A stretch of 64,000 nt of DNA. Source: Euglena gracilis. Its lineage: Eukaryota > Euglenida > Euglenophyceae > Euglenales. The translations under genes were made by a program, and so were the position numbers. The stretch covers positions 72,113,082 to 72,177,081 of the forward strand of contig CP154954.1 of the NCBI GenBank assembly GCA_039621445.1. The letters run 5' to 3'. Positions within the stretch are counted from its first letter, which is position 1; each line of letters starts with the position of its first letter. The notes beneath the pieces are model-generated. The model was not told the DNA's origin. It ran no database searches and saw nothing but the letters and a program-made list of their open reading frames with translations. Of the stretch, positions 41,701 through 51,000 are shown in pieces.

Positions 41701-42867
41701 GTCACCAGGATTACCCTGGAGAAGAAGTGGCGACAATTCGCGCCATCGGATCGCAAATGGAAATCCATTGACCTTTGGTATGCCAAATGGTTAGCACTTG
41801 CTTCCGAAGTTGATGAACTTAGCGAGAAGCAAATGCGCGAACAATTCGATGCGGTTTTGTTGCATTTCACACCATCCCTCGTGAAGGATATCCATCGCGA
41901 GGAGTTGGCAGGGCATGAGATGACTCTTGCCCAACGTTGGAATTATGTGTCAAAGCAACTCAAGCTCACACAAGTTTTGGGACAAATACAGTCCGCTTTC
42001 CAAACGCATCCCACCGCGGGAATCCCTGCGGGTGCGGTTAATGCGTTGCAAAAATCACCCATGTCACCAAGATCACCCACCACGGGATCGAAAACGCGGA
42101 ATCAGCGTTCTTCGGACCAGGGCACGGATAAACTGTGCTTTTTGTGCAACAAATCTGGTCACATGTCTCGGGAATGCCCGAATCCCGATGCGCGAAAGCG
42201 TATTGGAAGCCCAAGGGGCTCGACCTCCTCACGGGGATCGGTTTCCTCGGCGTTTTCACGTCAATCGGGAGTTTCACGGTCTTCGGAGAACCGCTTTAGC
42301 GGCAGTAGGCCCAAGTCACCATCGCGTGATGGTCGGGAAACCCGTCCTTCTCGCGGTCGGTCACCTGGCCCCCCTGCCCGAAAACGGGATTTCAATCGCG
42401 ATTCTTCACGATCTCGTTCGCGAAGTGGATCATCCTCTTCACGCGAGTCAACGGGGAAGTCCCGATACACCGGTCATGGTCGACGGGAAACCCGTTCACC
42501 ACGACGGTTTGACGGAAAAACGGAATACCGTTCCCCCCGTTATGCGGAATCCCGCCACAAATCCCGTTGTTCACTTTGCGGTTCCAAAGATCACCACGCA
42601 TCCAAATGTCCCAGATCTCGTTCCCCCCGGCCCGGCTACGGAAATCGCGGTAAGCGCCGCGATGACCGTGGTTACTCCTCCAACCGGCAAAAGGTCGGTT
42701 TCAAGATATCTTGTTTGGAGGAGGACACCCCGGCTTCGGGCAGGGAGGGGGATGAGACCTCGGACGGGGAATTTAATGAGGCCCGAATGGCGGTGCGCTC
42801 ATTGAATTCCATCTATTCCACCAAAAAGTCCGTTGCCGGCTATGCGGCCGGTTCGGACTTGGAGTAG
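38791..42867 (+). CDS. gag: Gag polyprotein of the LTR element
   Basis: 1,358 codons from ATG 38791 to UAG 42865-42867. N-terminal 200 residues are Ser/Pro-rich. A long region (about 39440-40830) is heptad-like and Gln/Leu-rich, probably coiled coil. The retrotransposon gag core follows (about 41490-41990, with DPTTWRQFFRDWEYY and ERARNLVIRNG). Then two CCHC knuckles, CFLCNKSGHMSREC (42136-42177) and CSLCGSKDHHASKC (42568-42609), separated by an Arg/Ser-rich stretch like a splicing-factor RS domain. Forms the particle and binds genomic RNA. Much longer than the usual 300-500 residue gypsy Gag. Confidence 0.9.
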   Translation: MQSTSPSPKFDYDLLMSSLSNCDEDCGDWNGLNETSSNSRPPKQEEGNLTHLSLSKGETPLLLHGGNEPSSSSLSLIVRDVGGKMPSSIPIHPSLMRRGDEPLAPSHLVTHVTHEQSEGYLPFALFTPKRSPVEAPVGLLECNSVETPCFFQPPPQLPPPTPFHALPGLPAEAAVFPALPWNPYMRLVVPEISGAVSIVEDYEEDLRDNLTPGDVVRILGQLPADHPLSKQILHVHQCVAECATMLNKVLQFDEDNQRVVNTKLECCWNYLQEIGKYCQHNFENAGKDLQHFRESVDSILRIQLPQNFQQISEMLHEAETRNDSKFLHVQDGMSHLFAQLESCSTMLLQLQQQLQAQNATPKMPEIGNFVAVEHFAALTSSFQEAQQRILHLGSEIEHLKQFQAKVQENFVPRSQIQLLEKRISHLEQKSCHCAANQDGLTTLNAKIADCAQRLDFMQQQMQTDIGGINATVVGLQEHVSALSKRIPDISGIQAAIGELQTRCTLLSTTVTEIRSLPPISRARISESPEFRSFYDKVLGDNKETLQAFCTSLLQIEESVNRNARSMQDEVSRLDGRISALLEKPTAENSRTTVETPTKSLHQLQTVSNAVKALAGQLRNVEESQGNLAQELHLVSEKMPHLEDFSRYRKRVRHLKTEVDRICGQPQLVEHLEETVHDLSASLDKMSPPVPVVPPPTAVSAAVGIPNVPESRSQITFSGVGIPTSTANLVQPPAKTRIVPPLHLPTPQTHSSHDISDEEIDPPLENSSLHQEIQHSNLVRGMSQHPTPGIGHVSQSRSYQQPTGSGMPDHPSGFRRETRPTERISPHFSQFPQENPANLTLGAGNPARVKHGADNPRNAFGVKNYPDPNPWNTTEGQRVTQRDFKGTIAIANKVKPQWDGDPTTWRQFFRDWEYYWALKGPTQDPNPEVVKMEFIDCLPREERERARNLVIRNGVSFDDLVEQYASTNSSLVTRITLEKKWRQFAPSDRKWKSIDLWYAKWLALASEVDELSEKQMREQFDAVLLHFTPSLVKDIHREELAGHEMTLAQRWNYVSKQLKLTQVLGQIQSAFQTHPTAGIPAGAVNALQKSPMSPRSPTTGSKTRNQRSSDQGTDKLCFLCNKSGHMSRECPNPDARKRIGSPRGSTSSRGSVSSAFSRQSGVSRSSENRFSGSRPKSPSRDGRETRPSRGRSPGPPARKRDFNRDSSRSRSRSGSSSSRESTGKSRYTGHGRRETRSPRRFDGKTEYRSPRYAESRHKSRCSLCGSKDHHASKCPRSRSPRPGYGNRGKRRDDRGYSSNRQKVGFKISCLEEDTPASGREGDETSDGEFNEARMAVRSLNSIYSTKKSVAGYAAGSDLE

Positions 42868-42903
42868 GGGAGCCCGAGGTCCGAGGGCACGGACCTCTGG
42901 GCT
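42865..42903 (+). promoter_or_regulatory. UAG readthrough site with 12-bp hairpin
   Basis: Gag ends at UAG, and protease continues in the same frame. Three bases later AGCCCGAGGTCC (42871-42882) can pair with GGACCTC-T-GGGCT (42891-42903), with an 8-base loop and one bulged T. The layout resembles stop-codon readthrough stimulators of gammaretroviruses. Confidence 0.65.
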
Positions 42904-44178
42904 GATGAACAGATGGAGGTAAGACCTGATCAACCTTACCCCCCCTGCCCATCCGCCTTCACGGTCAGTACCCGGAATTATTTCGGGTCCCCTACCACCC
43001 ACTCCACATTTCCGCTCGGAATGCTGAGCAAAGTAGGAAAGGGTTCATGGGAGAGCTGGCATGCAAACGTATTTCCGCCAGACCCTTCACTTTGCGTACC
43101 ACCAATGGAATTACTCGTCCAAGCGGAAATCCGCATTCAAAATTTCTCCACCAAAGTCAAAATTCTCATTGACACTGGTTGTCGCATTGCACTGCTCTTT
43201 CGGTTGGGGTTGATACCGACCCCGCTCTTGATAAGCGCCAAGAAACCGATCAAAATTACAACCGCGGATAACACCCCCATGTGTGGTGGTGATTTGGGAT
43301 GTGTGCTCGAGATACTCTTGCCCATCATTCCGAAACATCACTCACAACCCCCACAAGTACAAAATTTCACCAATATTTGGGGTTACGAGTCCGGAATTCA
43401 CGGGTCTGACGTAATTTTGGGATACCCATTTTTACGCCAGTACCGATTGGTTGTGGATTGCCACTCCCACGGTTTGCGCACAGCACTCACCACCACTTCA
43501 TTGACACCCAAACCACCATCACCGTTGTCATCCACTATGATGACCACCGCTTTGCCCACACCGTTATCCACAATGGCAACACCGTTACCCACCACACCAA
43601 CAACCGTTTTCCACACCCGGGGTACGGAGAAAGCCTCCCCCCTGCCCAATGACACACCAACACGCGTTCCACATGAGGCAGGGCAAGCGAGTAGCGGTAC
43701 CCCCGCCGTTCCACTGGGTTACAAGACGAAAGCCCAAAGGCCTGCAGTACGTACGGTGTCGAGTAGTCGCCCAGCTACACCACCACTCCGTTTCCCACCA
43801 GTTGTGCCGAATCCAGGCACACCTGTACAAGACTCCCCGGCTAATGCCATCGACACCCACTTTCACGCACACCCGTCATACCATCACACTTCCTTCCAAT
43901 GTGTGCACTGCAGGAGAATTTCCACCCAATCGGATTTCGATTGTGGATGTTTAGTTCAAAATCCGACACTAATCACAATTCCGAATACGGAATCCACACG
44001 CCATGATACACTTGGTTGTAGCCCGCAATGCGCGGAAATACACCGAGTACTCCAACAACGCGGATTAGCCTCGTTGTTCGGAATCGCGAAAAGCGCGATT
44101 CCTAATTACAATTGCGATCACACTTGGTACGGATTTGATGCGGAATGGGGAAACCCCCAACCTGTCCCTTGGGATTAA
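42868..44178 (+). CDS. Aspartic protease region (gag-frame extension)
   Basis: Same frame as gag, 436 sense codons after the UAG, stop TAA at 44176-44178. Retropepsin motif ILIDTGCRIALLF with Asp-Thr-Gly at 43171-43179. The GSDVILGYPFLRQY block further on matches the protease flap/C-terminal ILG-type motif. The following 250 residues are Thr/Pro-rich with a short Cys/His segment (CVHCRRISTQSDFDCGC). Likely made only by readthrough; an internal ATG exists at 42913. Cleaves Gag-Pol. Confidence 0.8.
   Translation, partial: GSPRSEGTDLWADEQMEVRPDQPYPPCPSAFTVSTRNYFGSPTTHSTFPLGMLSKVGKGSWESWHANVFPPDPSLCVPPMELLVQAEIRIQNFSTKVKILIDTGCRIALLFRLGLIPTPLLISAKKPIKITTADNTPMCGGDLGCVLEILLPIIPKHHSQPPQVQNFTNIWGYESGIHGSDVILGYPFLRQYRLVVDCHSHGLRTALTTTSLTPKPPSPLSSTMMTTALPTPLSTMATPLPTTPTTVFHTRGTEKASPLPNDTPTRVPHEAGQASSGTPAVPLGYKTKAQRPAVRTVSSSRPATPPLRFPPVVPNPGTPVQDSPANAIDTHFHAHPSYHHTSFQCVHCRRISTQSDFDCGCLVQNPTLITIPNTESTRHDTLGCSPQCAEIHRVLQQRGLASLFGIAKSAIPNYNCDHTWYGFDAEWGNPQPVPWD
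44148..44154 (+). promoter_or_regulatory. -1 ribosomal frameshift heptamer GGGAAAC
   Basis: Reads G GGA AAC in the protease frame, a canonical X XXY YYZ slip site. Slipping moves ribosomes into the pol frame 22 bases before the protease stop. A weak CCCAA/TTGGG stem lies just downstream. Confidence 0.7.
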
Positions 44179-47100
44179 CCCTTGAGGTAGTGGAAGACAA
44201 CCCGCATGTTTGTGGATCCATTCATTGTGTTTCTACCCTTCAACCTGAAAATCGGGTGCATGAATACGCGAAACGCGTATGGAATGCTTTCAATTTCGGT
44301 CAATATCGCATTTTGGAACGATGGTTTTCCAAAATCGCGACATTGGCTGATTCTTTTGATTTGGCATTGGAAATCGATGCCTTCTCATCCAATGCACATG
44401 CCCGTTTGCCACGTCATTGGTCACAACACTCCAACGCATTTGATAAATTTTGGGGTGATACGGTGTTATGGATGCACCCTCCCCCAAAACTTATCGAATG
44501 TGCGGTTGAGAAAATTCTGCGGGATGAAGCCCGTGGAGTTATTCTCATACCCATAATTCCGGAAGCGGAATGGTTCACCCAACTATCGTATGTATGTTTT
44601 CATTGGTGGGATTTACCCACTAATGTACCGATTTTTGAGGATTTTTGTGGTAAAATATTACCACCCTTGACAGAAATCATTTTTCGCGTTTGTTTCTTCG
44701 ATGCATTCGGAATGTCCGAATTTGCGGTGCCGAGAAACCTCGGTAGCCCCAGGGATACCCTGGCGGTTTCCGCAGTCATCGAAAGTGCAGGTCAGCATCC
44801 TAAGTCAGCCGAATTCTGTTCGCAGATTACCCGCGAATTGCACGGTGTGCTGGAAAATCCAGTATACGCGTGCGACATCGACCCCGCGATACGCGGTCCG
44901 TTCGGTGTTTGTAAGATCGAGCTTAAGGATGGAGCAAAGCCAATGCACCGGAAATTTTTTCGTTGTTCGGGAGAACGTGAACAAGCTCTCAATGAAATGA
45001 TTGAGAAGCTTATTCAGCGCAAGTGGATTGTACCCTCGAAAAGCGAGTGGACATCCCAGGCATTTGTTGTTCCTAAACCCCCAAACCCCTCAGGTCAGAA
45101 GAAATGGAGGCTGGTGCTGGATTACCGGTACCTGAACTCCCAAACAAGGGATGATCCCTTCCCGCTCCCCTTGATCGAGGATTTGATCACCAAACAATCG
45201 GAAAACCGGTTGTGGTCAATTTTCGATCTGGAGGACGGTTTTCACCAAATGCACTTACACCCTGACTCCCAACCATACACATTCGTGACATCCAAGGGTG
45301 TGTACCAATGGACGGTACTCCCCATTGGTGTTAAGAATGGCCCAGCCATGTTTCAGCGCATGATACAATGGGTTCTACGCGATTTACCGTTTGCCATTGT
45401 GTACATTGATGATGTGCTGGTGGGAACACCACCACCATCCGCACAATCGAGCGAGGATATCCTCGTCACACACTTCCACCATGTTTGTGCGGTATTAACC
45501 GCTTTTCAAAAACATGTGCTTTTCGCGAAAGGCGCAAAAATGCATTTGTTTCGGATTCTCATAAAATTTTGCGGTCACATCCTCAGCAATGGACAGCGGA
45601 AAGCCGCTCCGAGTAAACTCGAAGCCATTAAGAAATGGACCCCTGAGGTAATCAAAACGATTACTCACCTCAAAGGATTTTTGGGATTAGCCCAATACTA
45701 CGCGATTTATATGAAGGACTTCGCGAAAATCGCGGTGCCCCTCACCAAGCAGCTCAAAAACCGGGCTGTTGACAACACCAAAGTCATTTGGGATGACCAA
45801 ATGCGCGAGGCCCTTGAGAAAATCAAGGTTTTGCTTTTGGAGAATGTTGTCCTCGAAATCGCGGACCCATACAAACCATACGTGTTGGAAGTCGACAGCA
45901 GCGATTACGCTGTTGGCGGAGTTCTTAGCCAGCATAATGCGGCGAATGAGCTCCGACCTGTGGCTTTCTTCAGCAGAAAGTTACAGGGCGACGATGGAAA
46001 AGGTCAAGTCAAATGGAGTATACGCGAGAAGGAAACCTACGCAATCGTGCTTATACTCCAGAAATTCCGAAGCTGGGTAGCCAGCCTCGTCCAGATCCTC
46101 GTCAAGACCGACCATGAGAGTCTCCAACACTGGTACACCGAGGATTTAAACAAGGCTATGTCATCTGTCGGAAGGCGATGCAGATGGCACGAGTTCTTGA
46201 GTCAATTCAACCTGGTGGTTATTTATACCCCTGGGCACACACAAAAAGTAGCGGATCCGCTCAGTCGGGCCCCTTGGTATTACCCTGGGAACCCGGATGA
46301 GGGAGACGCGACTTTTCATGGAAGTCAGGAAGCTGACGACTACGCACGTCGAAACGACACTGCGGATAATCTTTTGGATTCTTTTCCCGTTTCACAACTA
46401 TTCCTGGTCGCACCAGTGCGAGGAAGGCGCCGACGTGGAAGCACGTCCGGGCCCCGGCGTATTACGCGCACGGAGTCCCCTTCTCCATTGTTCTTTCGCG
46501 AATGGGATTATAGTCGTGATCCGGTGTATGACACCATTGTCACCAGACTTCGTAATGGCGAAGTGCTGGACAATTACACTCTTTCACCTTTACGGTTGGT
46601 TTTTCGCAATGAATCGGGTTACAAATATTGTATCCCCCAGGACCTGGTTGATGATGTGATTTTGTGTTATCACAACCATGGTCACCCTGGGGCCCCCAAA
46701 CTTCTTTCGTTGGTGGGCCGCAGGTACTGTACAACCCTGAGCGAGAAAGAGCTTTACTCACGCTGTTTGCGAATAGCGCAACGGTGTCAAATTTGTCAAG
46801 CGGTAAAACCCCGCAGAGGTACCCCCCTGGTACGATGGACTTTTTCCCCGTACCCCCTGACATTTTTACATCCCTCTGCGTGGATTTTCCGGAATTAGAA
46901 CCGTGCAAAGGAACGGACGACAAAATTTACGAGTACGTTTTTTGGTTGTCTGCAGGCTGAGTGGGTACATTGTAGCCATTCCATGCCAGAAGTCAGGGTT
47001 GACTGCCCAAAGTTTGGCAGCTATATTTTTGGAGAAATGCATTTGCTTAATGGGTTTACCGAATGAAATCGTGAGTGATCAAGACCATTTGATTTCTTCA

Positions 47101-47955
47101 ATTTTTTTCACCACTTTGTGCGGTTTACTCGGAATCGAGCAACATTTTTCCATTATATACCGACCCAAAGGCAATGGTAGAGCCGAGGCAGCCGTGAAAT
47201 CCGTCGTGAATATGCTTCGCCTTTCACTGGCTGACTCGCGCAGCAACTGGATATCAGTTCTACCATGGTCTTTGTTTTATATCAATACCCTACCAGGGTT
47301 GGTTTTACCTCACTCCCCCTATAAATTAGTTTTCGGACGGGACCCTCCGGCCATAGGGGATGTCCCTTCGGAGAGACCCGCCCGAACGAGTGTCAGTTGC
47401 GAGACCTGGTTTGCGGAAGTAGAAAATCTACGTTCTGCAGTCCAGAAGCGCGTGACTGATATTCATGCAGCAAAACGGAAATCGTTTTTGCAGAATTTCA
47501 AGTCACCTGTTTACAGTCCCGGTGACCGCGTGTGGGTACGGAATAGCCGTACTCGCATGCAGTCTTCCAAGCTGGACCCCCTCTGGCTCGGCCCCTGTGA
47601 AATCCTAGAAAGACTAGGTACCAGCGGGCGTTACAAGGTTGCATTACCGAATGGTGTTGAGGACGTTCATATGGACGACTTCAAACCATACCTGTCGCCA
47701 CCGGATGGGAAACCCATCCCGTGTTTGCACTTCAAACCCCGTTCCAGATTACCTGAGACGGACGACTTTGTAGTCGATAAAATTATCGATCACAAAATCG
47801 ACAAAGGTATGCACCTTTGGAAGGTCCGCTGGAAAGGGTATGGGCCCGAGGAGGACACTTGGGAGCCAGCAACCAGTTTTGTTGGGTATGTCCAGCAAGA
47901 TTGGAAGCTTTGGAACAAGAAGCATAACATTGATGTTTCCATGACAAACTTTTGA
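44154..47955 (+). CDS. pol: Pol: RT, RNase H, integrase, chromodomain (two frame breaks)
   Basis: Frame entered by the -1 slip; an ATG at 44145 also exists. RT about 44970-45580 with WRLVLDYRYLN and YIDD at 45402-45413. RNase H about 45860-46240 with EVDSSDYAVGG and TDHESLQHW. Integrase zinc finger HNHGHPG...CQICQ at about 46670-46800. Integrase core: first Asp in VDFPEL (46883), second in VSDQD (47077), Glu in GNGRAEAAVK. Chromodomain FVVDKIIDHKIDKGMHLWKV then RWKGYGPEEDTWEP at about 47770-47880. Reading shifts by -1 near the CCCCCC at 46822-46827 and again near the TTTTTT at 46938-46943, so the integrase core is split over three frames. Assembly error or disabling mutation are both possible. 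Confidence 0.9.
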
Positions 47956-48009
47956 GGAGACATGGGAAATCCATGTTGTTTTCGTTTGTTGTTTCTATCA
48001 TTGATTCTT

Positions 48010-48029
48010 ATCATTCTTTCTTTCCGCAG
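48010..48029 (+). promoter_or_regulatory. Candidate 3' splice site before the extra ORF
   Basis: ATCATTCTTTCTTTCCGCAG, a strong pyrimidine tract and AG, about 55 bp after the pol stop and exactly at the start of the next open frame. Confidence 0.55.
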
Positions 48030-51000
48030 AATTTTTGTTTGCCAACCAATACCCAAACCAGGGAGATACCCTTTCACTTGACAACAAACCACCCACACAA
48101 TTTACCGTACCGACCCCGGGCGGTATCATGCTGCCCGGTGGAAGGGATTCAGGCGGAGGACCGCCTTACCACCCCACCACTCACCCTCAACCTGACCAGT
48201 ATGCATACCGATACGGTACGCAGCCACCTGCACGGACTGCGGCTCAGGGAAACCCTGAAGCCAGCAGCAGTAGCAGGATGACCCAGATGCCCGCGGAAGC
48301 GCGGCCATCTCAGCCATCAGGCTCTCGTCGCCTCCCACCGTATGCGGGTGTGATGATCCACCGCACGGCGGAGACGATGAACCGGGTTATGCGTATGAGC
48401 GCAAACCCGGCACCAGACCAACTCACACAGGCATTGTGGGATGACCACTGCCGTAAAGTTTTGACTATCGCGAATACCCCTCCAGCCCTGTGGTGTATGT
48501 GCGCCCAGGCGACGATGACCGGTCTGGTGTATTACACCGACCGGGACGCGTCGGGATTCGCGGCAGACATTACCATGCGTGACCTGGGCGTGGAAGTCCC
48601 GCCACAGGTCGCCAGGCAGGTACCACCTGTTGGCACTTACACTGCACATTTTCGTGCTCACTCCCCCGGATTACCCGAGGAAGAGACGGTGGAAGCACCT
48701 GTCCGGAGTGAACACCCACGTGTAAAAGAAAGTATTTTTCGATCCCCTGAGCGCATGCCCCGGCGGGATTATCCTGCGCAGGAGCCTGTGTCTCAGTATA
48801 CCGTCTCTGGGGATTACCCCCAGCAGGCGCCAATGCCACGGGATCAGTACGTATATCCACCTCAACCCCACCCAACCATACCTGACCCTATCCCACGACG
48901 TCCTGCGGAGGGAAATCCTCCCCCGACGTCTGACTCTGCCCGAAGCGCTCGTCCGCGGGAAGCCGCGACAGCGCCTCGTGCGGCACCAGTTCCCCCGGCA
49001 CGGGATGAACCCGTTAACCCGTGGACTGGTCGGCCGTTCGAGACTGAGGAGGACCGTCAACAGTATGAATATGCTGTGACGATCCAACGACAAATCGCAC
49101 GTCGCCCCCCTGTTTCCGCTGGCCAGGGATACCCTGCCCGGGCGGACATGACACGGGAAGAGCGCCAGCAGTATGATGCTGCTGTGTCGGCTCTCACAGG
49201 AGTCCCAGCTCCATCACGGTTAAGTCAACCAGCGCGACAGCGGGACGTGGCTGTGGCGGAAGCGCCACCAGCACGACCCACAAGCTCTGCCGCCGGCAAA
49301 CGTGACCGCGGCCCGGAAAATCTGACGCCGCAGCCACAACGCCGCTCGCCGAGGTCGGAAAATCCGCCCGCGGCGATGCGCGTCGACGCTGAGGAGGAAG
49401 CTCCGCCAGCGCCCGACGTGACGGCAGAACGGGCACGTCGGGAAACCCGACCATCCCCAGTCGCACCGGTTTACTCGAATCGTGGTGATGCTGAGCATGA
49501 ATTTGCTCGAACACCAAGCACGGAATCCGTGACTTATCCTGTGTATACAGAAGAAGACCCAGAATACTGGGAATATTGGGACCCATATCGGGCGACGATA
49601 GAATGGCTGTCCAACACGAAGGGCAAGGGTAAAGGAAAAGGCAAGGGTAAGGGTAAAGGTAAAGGTGGGAAAGCCCCATCTGGGAAAGGCGGAAAACCCG
49701 CTGGACCACCTCCAGGCAAAGGCGGAAAATCTGCCGGACCCCCAGCAGGAAAAGGCGGAAAAGCCGCCGAACCTTCGAAAACGAAGGATTACGACGCTGA
49801 CCAGCTGTTCGATTACTTGGATGAAATCTGGCCGAAAATCGACCAGGATCTCGAAAAGTACACGCGTGCTGGCAACGTGATCCACCGACCACCGGAAGCG
49901 GTGCTCGCAGTGGTGCAGGATCGTATGCACGATCACTGCAAACGATTCATCTACAGTACCGAACTTCATCCGTTTGAGGGATACCCTCATTCGGATGAAA
50001 TGGTCCTGGACCAGATGTCTGGTTTCTGGGAACTCTGGTTCTGGTTGGGATATCCCTGCCAGAACTTTGGCATTTTCACCGACCGAAACGGTCTGACATA
50101 CATCGATTGTTTGAACACATGTGAAGACGATGAAACATTCGTAGCACAGTTGAAGGAAATCTTCAACCACATGTATTCCGTCAGCGCACTGGGAATCCAG
50201 TGGAAATATTACCCCCTGCCGGAGAAACTCCAGGCGCAGGCTGCGGTAATGTTCACAAACAACCTCCAAGTATTCTTGGACAGCATGTATGGCATGCTGT
50301 TCAAGGTACTGGACGTGGACCTCGCCTACCCTCAACGATACAAACTGGAATGCCGGTTTTGCAAGGAAGTCCACATTGTTGACTTCTGGGGTTTCGGGGA
50401 GCGCGGAAAACCGCCTCCGACTGCCGAGAATGCCGGCAGCCCACCGACCAGGAGATTCCTCCTGCATCAGTGCCGGAAACCCCAGATTGGAACGCAAGAC
50501 CGGAAGGTGCTGAAACAGCACCGGCAGAAAATATTTCTGCTCCAACAATACTGGCACAGGGCGTGGATTACCTACGTCCTGGAAGTATATATATATTTCC
50601 TGGAGCAGATGACCACCGATGTGGATATCCACAGGAAGTGGATACCTCGGGGATACACCGAGGTAGATGCCAGACCGTATGATCCAGACCGACGCAGGAT
50701 AAACCTGCGGCCGGACTGGACGGGGGCAGAAATCGGCCTCCGGGAACACCTGCAGAGCCAGTTCGGGGAAATCCTGGACTGGCAGGAGTTCGAAGTGTTC
50801 TTCGCTCCCCGCGAGCTAAGCCAACCTCGCTACGCAGTACCACTGCCAGCTTTCCTGGAAGAAACGGGAGAGTATGGTATGGGTGAGGCCCGTCGATCGC
50901 AGTGGGAAGACCTCTGCCTGATCAACGAGGATGAGCCTCAACCTCCACCCGGAAGCTGGGTGCGAGCGTCGTGGCCACCTCCATACCCCAACTCTGACAG

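Noticed and set aside
49220-50749. 509-codon minus-strand ORF
   Set aside because: Antisense shadow of the giant plus-strand ORF.
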